5,771 bases of DNA from Bacteroidales bacterium (lineage in GTDB: Bacteria > Bacteroidota > Bacteroidia > Bacteroidales > VadinHA17): positions 1-5,771 of the forward strand of contig WFRO01000461.1 in assembly GCA_015486475.1 (NCBI GenBank). Direction: 5' to 3'. Below are positions 1 through 5,398 of this stretch, one piece after another. Both the position numbers and the translations under genes were made by a program. The notes beneath the pieces are model-generated. The model saw only the letters and a list, made by a program, of their open reading frames with translations. It had not been told where the DNA came from and did not search any database. Within the stretch, counting starts at the first letter, position 1, and the number at the start of each line of letters is the position of its first letter.

Positions 1-1142
1 GGACGGTAGGAAGGATCGGCGCCGAAATGGTACAGAAAAGAGATGAGACAGAGGGAGCCGTAAGTGACCATGAAGAACATGGTGATGACCATAGCGACCG
101 AATTGATGCTGCCCACGGCCACGAAAGCCAGGGCCAGGATGGAGGTGATGAGCGTGGCGTTGAAAGGCTCACGGGTCTCTCCTTTGCCACGGGAGAGAAA
201 ATGGTTGAGTCGGCGCCCGGGAAAAGACTTGTCGCCGGCCAGCGCCTGTAAAGTGCGGGGGGCAACCATGATCGAGCCCAGGGCCGACGAAAGGGTGGAA
301 GCTGCCAGCCCCAGCGGAATGGCTATGTTGCCGTACTTCGCAATGCGGGCCATGATCAGCTGGTCGGAGACCAGGTCGTCAGGGGAAGCGGAGATATTCA
401 GCTTCCAGGCGATGAAGAAATAGACGATCATCCCTGTGACGGTGGCGGCAATGGTACCGATGGGGATGGAGCGGGCCGGGTTCTTCAGGTCGCCCGAGAG
501 CCCCACACCGGCCGTCATGCCGGTGAAGGCCGGGAAGATGATCGCCAGCACCAGGAAAAACTTGTCCATGTGGCGGATCGACAGGGTCTCATAGTCCCCC
601 GCCAGCTGATAATCGGTCTTGCCCAGGAAGAAGAGCAGTATGGCCGTGAAAAGGATGGCTACGATCAGGTAAAGGGTGCGTACCCCCATGCTGGCTCCTT
701 TTTTCAGCATGATGAAGGCAAGGATGAGCATGGAGGGAATGCTGATGGCCTGGCGGGGCAGAATGATCTGATAATGCTCTTTCATAAAATCGAACAGGGG
801 GGAGAAAGCCTCGGTGAAAGCGATAATGTAGAAAGCAATGCTGATGGCCTGGGAGAAATAGAGCGCTATGCCGATGGTGGCGCCGATATTGAGACCGAAA
901 GAGCGGGAGATGATAAAATATTCCCCGCCACCCTCCACCTTCTCGTTGGTGGCCAGCTCGGAGATGGCCAGGGCTGTGGGGATGGTCACCAGATGGCCGG
1001 TGAGTATGATCAGTCCCACTCCGAGAAAACCCAGGACACCCACGGCCATGCCGAAACGCAGGAACAGGATGGCTCCGAGGATGGTGGAGATCGCCGTAAA
1101 AAAGACCGGCGCCGTGCCAAATGTTTTTTTCGTTGGTTCCAT
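1..1142 (-). CDS. Cation-chloride cotransporter-like permease (SLC12/CCC family, APC superfamily), N-terminal 380 residues, C-terminus beyond the window
   Basis: An uninterrupted minus-strand frame runs from ATG at 1142-1140 to the window edge, giving 380 residues without a stop. The protein is a polytopic inner-membrane transporter. SLC12 landmarks appear in order: GGGEYFIISRSFG at residues 71-83 (the family's GGG-Y-ISRS-G motif), a TM3-like segment with Y105, SGDLKNPARSIPIG at 216-229, TLSSALGSIMVAPRTLQAL at 283-301, and a closing TYGSLCLISFLYHF-type helix. From memory of NKCC1 structures, Y105 aligns with the potassium-ligand tyrosine and S285/S286 with the two TM8 sodium-site serines; the TM1 tryptophan is replaced by L22. 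This suggests a sodium-dependent cation/chloride or related symporter, but the substrate is unproven and an amino-acid permease role is possible. The start is supported by AGGA about 8 nt upstream and by a perfect promoter box at 1174-1181. The longer plus-strand open frames across this region are shadows. Confidence 0.88.
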   Translation of the reverse strand, partial: MEPTKKTFGTAPVFFTAISTILGAILFLRFGMAVGVLGFLGVGLIILTGHLVTIPTALAISELATNEKVEGGGEYFIISRSFGLNIGATIGIALYFSQAISIAFYIIAFTEAFSPLFDFMKEHYQIILPRQAISIPSMLILAFIMLKKGASMGVRTLYLIVAILFTAILLFFLGKTDYQLAGDYETLSIRHMDKFFLVLAIIFPAFTGMTAGVGLSGDLKNPARSIPIGTIAATVTGMIVYFFIAWKLNISASPDDLVSDQLIMARIAKYGNIAIPLGLAASTLSSALGSIMVAPRTLQALAGDKSFPGRRLNHFLSRGKGETREPFNATLITSILALAFVAVGSINSVAMVITMFFMVTYGSLCLISFLYHFGADPSYR

Positions 1143-1173
1143 GGATGGATCCTGCTGATCTGAATATTTTATA

Positions 1174-1181
1174 CAAACATA
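1174..1181 (-). promoter_or_regulatory. Bacteroidota-type -7 promoter box for the permease gene
   Basis: The minus strand reads TATGTTTG here, a perfect match to the Bacteroidota primary-sigma -7 consensus TAnnTTTG. It lies 31 nt upstream of the permease ATG, which would leave a leader of about 25 nt. I see no TTG -33 element at the usual 19-21 nt spacing, so the call rests on the -7 box and its position. Confidence 0.5.
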
Positions 1182-1251
1182 ATGAAAAATATCAGTATGT
1201 GCTGCCGGGGATATCTGCCGGTGACCCGGACAGGAATGGGGATCTTTTTAC

Positions 1252-1259
1252 TATCTTTC
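1252..1259 (+). promoter_or_regulatory. Possible -7 promoter box for the glycoside-hydrolase-like gene
   Basis: TATCTTTC matches TAnnTTTG at all fixed positions except the last G. It ends 19 nt upstream of the ATG at 1279. No convincing -33 TTG is present. It is the best candidate in the 136-bp divergent intergenic region for plus-strand transcription. Confidence 0.3.
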
Positions 1260-1278
1260 CTCCCCAAAGCATATCCTC

Positions 1279-2844
1279 ATGAACTTTTTGTCATATCACC
1301 CCGGGAAAGATCCGGTATTCCCGTCGGCGGTGTCCGGTTTCCTGATCTTTTTGGCGCTGCTGATCTTCCCTTTCCGGGATGCCGGGGCCCGCATGCCGCA
1401 GGTGGGGTTGTGGAAAAGATATGAGACCTCTTTCCGGGATATTTCCTGGCAGGGCAATCCTTTTGATGTGGTGCTGGAGGTGGATTTCACCTCCCCCTCA
1501 GGGAAGGTCCTGCGGCAATATGGTTTTTATGCCGGCGACAGCCTGTGGAAAGTGTTTTTTATGCCCGTTGAGACCGGCGTGTGGCATTACCGGAGTCATT
1601 GCAAAGATCCCGGTCTGGATGGCAGGGAGGGAATGTTCCGGTGTGTGAAGAGTGATCTGGATCCGCCGCTGGGATGTGAGGGCCGGCAGTGGGTGCTGCA
1701 GGGCAATGGCGGTGACTTCCCTGTTATCTGGGCGCCGGTGATCCCGGGGGTAGGGCCGTGGGCTTTCCGCGGATTGCCTCCCTCTTCCGAAGCTGTCCGG
1801 CAGGCGCTGCATTTTGCAGCCGGCAAGGTGCAGGCCCGGTTGCTGGGGTTTGGCGAGCTGGCCGTAATGAGAACCGGGTGGGCCCGGCAATGGCCGCAGG
1901 CAGCTCTGCCTTATGTGACAGGCAAAGAGGGGGAGATGTTCAATCTTCCTTTCTGGGACAGCCTCAACGCCCGCATGGATGCTGCCCGCGAGCTGAATAT
2001 GGGTGCTTATATCATGCTGTACGGGGATGATGAGATGACCCCTGACCGCTACGGCATCACCCCCGGATCACAGGCTGAGCTGCGGTTCTTCAGGTATGTG
2101 GTGGCGCGCCTGGCCTGTTATCCGCATCTTCTGTGGGACACGGGCGTCGATATCGGCGAGTACAGGAGCAATAAATGGATCAATGCTTTTGCGGCCTGGT
2201 TCAGGCGTCACGATCCCTGGCATCATCCCGTGGGCAGCCGCACGGGAGGCGGCAGCGGTGGCATCCTGCCCGACAGCGCTACCTACATGAGCCTGGGATG
2301 GGACCACCTGATGCCCCGCCAGGCAATGGAGGAGATGAGAGAGAAGCTGCAGGTGCCGGTAGCCTATACCGATCACTGGCGTATCTTCATCTCCCGCGGC
2401 AACTGGACCAATGAGAAGATCCGCATGGCGGCCTGGCGGTGTGCACTGACCGGGGCACAGGCTTTTTTCGCCGATTACAACCAGGGAACACCGATAGATT
2501 CCCTTATACGTGAAGGAGCACGCTATATTGGCATTGCCTCCTCTTTTTTTCGCAGGGAACTGAATCATGACCTTGCCGGCCTGCAACCCCATGACGAGTT
2601 GTTACAGAATGCCCCGGAAGTGATCCTGGCCGCCACTCCCGGCGAGGAGTATGTTGCATATACCGGGAACGGCGCAGGTTTTGATGTGGACCTTTCTGCA
2701 GCGAAGAAGAGACTGCAGGTGGTGTGGCTGGATCCCCGCACCGGCAGGGAGATCCCCGGAAACTCTGTAAAAGGCGGGGAGGTGCAGCATTTCATTCCGC
2801 CTGCTCCGGAACAGGACTGGGTACTGCATCTTTATTATCATTAA
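1279..2844 (+). CDS. Secreted glycoside-hydrolase-like protein with DUF5060-type N-domain, TIM-barrel-like core and DUF4038-associated C-terminal beta domain
   Basis: The product is 521 residues. A charged start plus a hydrophobic stretch (about residues 17-32) ending near DAGA predicts Sec export, with cleavage around residues 35-39. Residues about 42-125 (GLWKRYETSF...NPFD...VDFTSPSGK...YGFYAGDSLWKVFFMP...GVWHYRS) match the DUF5060 Ig-like domain found at the N-terminus of putative glycoside hydrolases. The core at about 130-435 resembles DUF4038-type clan-A barrels: YPHLLWDTGVDIGEY at 281-295 puts E294 where the acid/base is expected, and VPVAYTDHWR at 359-368 puts D365 where such proteins often carry a glutamate. 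The C-terminal part (about 436-521; EYVAYTGNG, VVWLDPRTGREI, FIPPAPEQDWVLHLY) matches the so-called collagen-binding beta domain that closes DUF4038 proteins. It probably cleaves a plant or algal glycoside in the periplasm or outside the cell; the substrate is unknown. No SusC/SusD genes lie beside it in this window. No clear ribosome site precedes the ATG. Confidence 0.8.
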   Translation: MNFLSYHPGKDPVFPSAVSGFLIFLALLIFPFRDAGARMPQVGLWKRYETSFRDISWQGNPFDVVLEVDFTSPSGKVLRQYGFYAGDSLWKVFFMPVETGVWHYRSHCKDPGLDGREGMFRCVKSDLDPPLGCEGRQWVLQGNGGDFPVIWAPVIPGVGPWAFRGLPPSSEAVRQALHFAAGKVQARLLGFGELAVMRTGWARQWPQAALPYVTGKEGEMFNLPFWDSLNARMDAARELNMGAYIMLYGDDEMTPDRYGITPGSQAELRFFRYVVARLACYPHLLWDTGVDIGEYRSNKWINAFAAWFRRHDPWHHPVGSRTGGGSGGILPDSATYMSLGWDHLMPRQAMEEMREKLQVPVAYTDHWRIFISRGNWTNEKIRMAAWRCALTGAQAFFADYNQGTPIDSLIREGARYIGIASSFFRRELNHDLAGLQPHDELLQNAPEVILAATPGEEYVAYTGNGAGFDVDLSAAKKRLQVVWLDPRTGREIPGNSVKGGEVQHFIPPAPEQDWVLHLYYH

Positions 2845-3449
2845 TGATCCCGCTCCCGGGGTTGCTGCGCAGGATATACGATCTTTTTCAGCTCTGCATA
2901 GTTACGGGACATGATCTCCTCTTTCCCGGGATCGAAGAGCAGGGCCGTGGGATGCCGCAGGGGATAGATCATAAAGTCTTTCCCCGGCAGATATTTCCCG
3001 AACAGATATCTGTACTCTTTTTTGGGGGGTCTGGGGAGTTTCTCCCGGATCAGGATGAATTTGAGGGCCTGAAAACCCAGGGGTACGACGATACGGGGTT
3101 GCAGGATCTTTATCTCCTGCTCCAGCCAGGGCGTGCAGGCATCCCACTGGGACCGTGAGGGCCGCCGGGCTTTGGGCAGCATGCACTTGATCAGGTTGGT
3201 CAGGTAAAGGTCCTGCCGCTTTACGCCGGCTCCTTCCAGCAGCCGGTCAAAGATCTTCCCGGAGGGGCCCGTGAACATTCTCCCCGACTGATTCTCTTCC
3301 CTGCCCGGCGCCTGTGCGATCATCATCACATGAGCATGCAAGTCCCCTTCCGGCAACACACACTGCTGCCGCCAGGTATGCAGATCACAGGCCCGGCATG
3401 CACAAACGGACCTGTAGAGCTCCTCCAGGATCTTCTGCCTGCTATCCAT
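2841..3449 (-). CDS. Uracil-DNA glycosylase, family 4-like, with iron-sulfur cluster cysteines
   Basis: The predicted enzyme (202 residues from ATG 3449) would remove uracil from DNA to start base-excision repair in the cytoplasm. The family-4 pattern is visible in order: CRAC at 18-21; IAQAPGREENQSGRMFTGPSGK at 44-65 (motif 1 plus the GxPFxGxxG-like loop); TNLIKC ending at C89; C105; VVPLGFQALK at 121-130; and RHPTALLFDP at 165-174, the motif with the conserved His-Pro. C18-X2-C21 and C89-X15-C105 fit the 4Fe-4S ligand spacing of the family. Position 46 is Q where many members have E (GEAPG). The frame extends upstream to a TTG at 3485, but those residues come from a hairpin repeat, so ATG 3449 (or ATG 3455) is preferred; DSRQKILEEL is a typical family N-terminus. 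The stop codon overlaps that of the convergent hydrolase gene. No UDGX-type histidine insertion is seen. Confidence 0.87.
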   Translation of the reverse strand: MDSRQKILEELYRSVCACRACDLHTWRQQCVLPEGDLHAHVMMIAQAPGREENQSGRMFTGPSGKIFDRLLEGAGVKRQDLYLTNLIKCMLPKARRPSRSQWDACTPWLEQEIKILQPRIVVPLGFQALKFILIREKLPRPPKKEYRYLFGKYLPGKDFMIYPLRHPTALLFDPGKEEIMSRNYAELKKIVYPAQQPRERDH

Positions 3450-3464
3450 GATCATAAACCCAAA

Positions 3465-3503
3465 ATCAGCAATAGAAAATCGCAAGCGCTTTTCATTGCT
3501 GAT
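3465..3503. repeat. Imperfect inverted repeat (hairpin 1)
   Basis: ATCAGCAAT, a bulged A, then GAAAA (3465-3479) pairs with TTTTCATTGCTGAT (3490-3503). This gives 14 bp with one bulge, and the loop can add CGC/GCG pairs around AA. On the minus strand it ends about 10 nt before the ATG at 3455 and is followed by TTTTGGG, so it would lie in the leader of the uracil-DNA glycosylase message if transcribed. The left arm has a loose seven-base rhythm (AAAATCA, GCAATAG, AAAATCG) resembling dispersed intergenic heptad repeats seen in several phyla. Confidence 0.75.
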
Positions 3504-3510
3504 CGATTAA

Positions 3511-3552
3511 GGATTTCATCGGTTTTGGTGATTCACCAAAATCGTGAAATCC
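3511..3552. repeat. Long near-perfect inverted repeat (hairpin 2)
   Basis: Arms 3511-3530 and 3534-3552 pair almost completely around an ATT loop: GGTG/CACC, TTTT/AAAA, one G-T pair (3522 with 3542), then CG/CG, a bulged T at 3519, and GGATTTCA/TGAAATCC. That is 19 base pairs with one bulge. No T-run follows on either strand, so it does not look like a normal intrinsic terminator. Function is unknown. Confidence 0.85.
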
Positions 3553-3558
3553 TATACC

Positions 3559-3570
3559 GGGGTTAACCCC
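3559..3570. repeat. Perfect 12-bp palindrome GGGGTTAACCCC
   Basis: The twelve bases are self-complementary with no spacer. This could be a dimeric protein-binding site. It shares 3568-3570 with the base of hairpin 3, so the two cannot both be fully extruded or folded at once. Confidence 0.7.
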
Positions 3571-3621
3571 AGCTAACGCATTAGTTCAGCTCATCCTTAG
3601 CTTCCTAATGCGTAATCTGGG
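3568..3621. repeat. Multi-segment inverted repeat (hairpin 3)
   Basis: Three nested paired segments are visible: CCCAG (3568-3572) with CTGGG (3617-3621); ACGCATTAG (3576-3584) with CTAATGCGT (3605-3613), nine perfect pairs; and AGCT (3588-3591) with AGCT (3599-3602) around a 7-nt loop. Small internal loops separate them. The plus-strand flank after it is A-rich rather than T-rich, so it is not a plus-strand terminator. It may be a mobile-repeat remnant, a structured RNA element or a protein site. Confidence 0.75.
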
Positions 3622-3677
3622 ATAAAAATAACAAAAGTGATGTATTTATTGCCGGAACGGAAATAAAAGGGGAGATC

Positions 3678-3715
3678 CCGTTGTCACAATAAAGAAATGG
3701 AGAGGCTTACAACGG
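3678..3715. promoter_or_regulatory. Candidate operator: 7-bp inverted repeat upstream of the sigma-factor promoter
   Basis: CCGTTGT (3678-3684) and ACAACGG (3709-3715) are exact inverted copies whose starts are 31 bp apart, close to three helical turns. The right arm lies 7 bp upstream of the TAnnTTTG box at 3723. CGGAA also recurs at 3653, 3658 and 3713. This placement suits a regulator acting on the sigma operon, but a 7-bp match can occur by chance and no regulator is identified. Confidence 0.35.
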
Positions 3716-3722
3716 AACTTTT

Positions 3723-3730
3723 TATCTTTG
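3723..3730 (+). promoter_or_regulatory. Bacteroidota-type -7 promoter box for the sigma-factor operon
   Basis: TATCTTTG is a perfect match to TAnnTTTG. It lies 34 nt upstream of the TTG start at 3765 (58 nt upstream of the alternative GTG at 3789). No TTG -33 element is found at standard spacing, so the promoter may be weak or activator-dependent. It implies basal transcription of the operon by the primary sigma factor. Confidence 0.5.
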
Positions 3731-3764
3731 AACACTGAATGAAGGAATAAACAGGGCATTACGA

Positions 3765-4352
3765 TTGTCAATAAATAAAAAGAGGGTAGTGAACAAGTAT
3801 GCCGGCGACTGGGAACTGGTGGAAAAAGCACGCACAGGTGATGAGCGTGCATTTGCTGCTATTGTCAGGAAATTCGAGCCCATGGTGGCCAATGTGGTGA
3901 AAGGCATGCTGGGAAATGTGGCGGAAGCGGATGATGTGGGACAGGAGGTGTTCATACGCTTTTATCACTCCCTGGACCGTTACAGGGGCGATGCTGCCTT
4001 AAGGACCTATCTGACAAGGATTGCCATCAACCTGTCGCTGAACGAGTTGAAGAAGAAAAAAAGGGTAGTCTCCCTTTTTACGCAGAAACAGGAAGAAGCC
4101 GGTTATTCGGATCTGTCGGACGAGGGTAGGGATGCGGAAAAAAGGGATACACGGGAGGTGGTGGAAGCCGCCCTCCTGAAACTGGAAGAGGGATTCAGGT
4201 CGGTGGTCGTGCTGCGGCTGATCGAGGGATACAGCACCAAAGAGACGGCAGAGATCCTGAACCTTCCGATGGGTACCGTGCTCTCCAGGCTGTCACGGGC
4301 CCAGAAACAACTGAAAGAGATATTAATGAATGAAAAGATCTTCAAACCATGA
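3765..4352 (+). CDS. ECF-type RNA polymerase sigma factor
   Basis: The protein (195 residues from TTG 3765) has the two-domain plan of group IV sigma factors. Region 2 is at about 26-98: GDERAFAAIVRKFEP, then AEADDVGQEVFIRFYHSLDRYRGDAALRTYLTRIAINLSLNELKKKKR, carrying the core-binding and -10-recognition helices. A charged linker with no recognisable domain spans about 99-130. Region 4 is at about 133-188: LLKLEEGFRSVVVLRLIEGYSTKETAEILNLPMGTVLSRLSRAQKQLKEIL, a helix-turn-helix for -35 recognition. The start is uncertain: TTG 3765 gives the full frame, while GTG 3789 (giving VNKYAGDWELV) sits just after AAGAGGG. The stop overlaps the next start as ATGA, so the two proteins are probably made in a coupled way, as usual for sigma/anti-sigma pairs. 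The target regulon cannot be read from this window. Confidence 0.93.
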   Translation: MSINKKRVVNKYAGDWELVEKARTGDERAFAAIVRKFEPMVANVVKGMLGNVAEADDVGQEVFIRFYHSLDRYRGDAALRTYLTRIAINLSLNELKKKKRVVSLFTQKQEEAGYSDLSDEGRDAEKRDTREVVEAALLKLEEGFRSVVVLRLIEGYSTKETAEILNLPMGTVLSRLSRAQKQLKEILMNEKIFKP

Positions 4353-4780
4353 AAGAACAAGAAATGAAACGGGAGCTCCTGTACGCATCTTTTGACCGGG
4401 ATCTGTCGCCGGAAGAGAAAAAGTTGCTGGAGGAATATCTCAAAGATCCCGCTCTGAAAGCGGAGGAGGAAGAGCTGAGAGAGATGCGCGGCCTGCTGGG
4501 GGAGACCTCCTGGCACTTTGACGAAGGATTCTCTTCACGGGTGATGCAACGCCTCAGTGAAGAGAAAGAGCAGACAAAGGTGGTGGAGATGGAAAATACC
4601 GGCCAGTTTTTCTCCCTTTTCCGGAAGATAGCTGTGGCCAGCATCGCTGTTATAGCGGTACTGCTTATCTCCATATATATGACCAGCGGATCGCTCAGCA
4701 AAGAGACCGTGCTGGGAGTGGATAACTATTCAGAGGATAACCTCGTGAGTTATCTCCTGTATGAGGACTTTTCCGAATGA
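4349..4780 (+). CDS. Probable single-pass membrane anti-sigma factor, no zinc-binding motif
   Basis: The 143-residue protein starts inside the last codons of the sigma gene (ATGA overlap). Residues 1-75 form an acidic and basic helical cytoplasmic domain: SFDRDLSPEEKKLLEEYLKDP at 14-34 resembles the N-terminal segment of many anti-sigma factors, and WHFDEGFSSRVMQRL at 55-69 the juxtamembrane segment common in them. A single membrane helix lies at about 94-111, leaving about 30 residues outside ending YLLYEDFSE. There is no cysteine, so the HxxxCxxC zinc anti-sigma signature is absent. The role, holding the ECF factor inactive at the membrane until a periplasmic signal arrives, is inferred from gene order, topology and these weak similarities; direct family recognition is limited. 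Confidence 0.75.
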   Translation: MKEQEMKRELLYASFDRDLSPEEKKLLEEYLKDPALKAEEEELREMRGLLGETSWHFDEGFSSRVMQRLSEEKEQTKVVEMENTGQFFSLFRKIAVASIAVIAVLLISIYMTSGSLSKETVLGVDNYSEDNLVSYLLYEDFSE

Positions 4781-4824
4781 GATGTTGTGAAGTTGCATAA
4801 TAATATAAAGACAGATAACCAAAA

Positions 4825-5277
4825 ATGAACAACGTGAAAACAAATAAGATCAAGATCATCCTGGTCCTCACAGGGACGCTGATCATCGGCTTTGCCCTGG
4901 GCATGCTTACCTCGGCACAGATACGGAATGCCCATCTTAAAAAATACCGGTCTTTTTCCTCGACCGACCGGTTCATCTACGGGACGTTACATATGATCGA
5001 TCCTACGCCGGAACAAAAAGAGAAGATCCTTCCGGTCATCAAAAAATATGCATCGGAGAACAATACTTTGCGTGAAAAGTACAGGGGTGATTTTATCGCC
5101 CTGATGAAGGACTTCAGGAAAGAATTGGATCCTTATCTTACCAAGGCACAGAAAGAACGCATGGATAATATCGCCCGCTCACATAGTAAGAGGTCGGGTG
5201 GTTCCAAACGACACGGTGGTCCGCCGTCCCCCCCTCCCGGGGATCACGGATCGGGACGCATGCCCTGTCCCTGGTAA
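4825..5277 (+). CDS. Membrane-anchored periplasmic LTxxQ-family protein (CpxP/Spy/CnrX-like), candidate stress or metal sensor
   Basis: The 150-residue product has a lysine-rich N-terminus followed by one hydrophobic helix (about 9-30). No convincing signal-peptidase site follows, so it is probably tethered with its body in the periplasm. The helical domain contains TPEQKEKILPVIKKYASEN at 61-79 and LDPYLTKAQKERM at 101-113, with LTKAQ at 105-109 matching the LTxxQ motif of Spy, CpxP, ZraP and CnrX proteins. The tail (122-150) is rich in Gly, Pro, His and Arg, with H120, H130, H141 and C148 as possible metal ligands. It begins 44 nt after the anti-sigma stop with no terminator between, so it is probably co-transcribed. 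By analogy with CnrYXH, it could sense metal or misfolded protein and act on the anti-sigma factor; this is inference. It may instead be a chaperone effector. Confidence 0.78.
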   Translation: MNNVKTNKIKIILVLTGTLIIGFALGMLTSAQIRNAHLKKYRSFSSTDRFIYGTLHMIDPTPEQKEKILPVIKKYASENNTLREKYRGDFIALMKDFRKELDPYLTKAQKERMDNIARSHSKRSGGSKRHGGPPSPPPGDHGSGRMPCPW

Positions 5278-5285
5278 CAAAGCAG

Positions 5286-5319
5286 AAAGAGACCCCGGAA
5301 CTTACCGGGGTCTTTTTTT
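5286..5319 (+). terminator. Intrinsic terminator of the sigma operon
   Basis: GACCCCGG (5291-5298) pairs perfectly with CCGGGGTC (5305-5312) around a 6-nt loop, and seven T residues follow at 5313-5319. A-rich sequence before the stem could extend the pairing into the T-run. It begins nine bases after the LTxxQ gene stop, so it closes the three-gene unit and separates it from the Spy-like gene. Confidence 0.92.
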
Positions 5320-5398
5320 CCCGGGGGGAATAAATCAGGTGTGCCGGATGTCAAATAAGCGATAAAACAGAAAAACTAATTTTTAAAATTGTAAAGCT

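Noticed and set aside
570..1163. Long plus-strand open frame (197 codons) opposite the permease gene, and similar frames at 64-423 and 589-1176
   Set aside because: The minus-strand SLC12-like frame is uninterrupted across the whole region with strong family motifs; the others have no recognisable composition or motif and are shadows.
2068..2592. Minus-strand open frame of 174 codons within the hydrolase gene
   Set aside because: It lies antisense to well-supported DUF4038-like coding sequence, and its product looks like a random GC-rich translation.
2841..3449. UDGX, the covalent uracil-binding subclass
   Set aside because: The characteristic histidine-containing insertion (KRRIH-like) is not seen after the VPLGFQA segment.
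3511..3552. Hairpin 2 as an intrinsic terminator
   Set aside because: No T-run follows the stem on either strand, and it lies upstream of both flanking genes, where no terminator is needed.
3571..3584. AGCTAACGCATTAG resembles the conserved 16S rRNA segment AGCTAACGCGTTAAG
   Set aside because: Only about ten bases match, flanking sequence is unrelated, and the bases are explained as an arm of hairpin 3.
3559..3621. Possible integron attC site, because of the folded stem with internal loops
   Set aside because: No GTTRRRY core at the 3' side, no integrase gene, and no cassette arrangement in the window.
4349..4780. Zinc-binding anti-sigma (ZAS) classification
   Set aside because: The protein contains no cysteine, so the HxxxCxxC motif cannot be present.
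5377..5384. TAATTTTT as promoter of the Spy-like gene
   Set aside because: One mismatch to TAnnTTTG in an AT-rich stretch and only 14 nt before the ATG; too weak for its own feature entry, so mentioned only with the gene.
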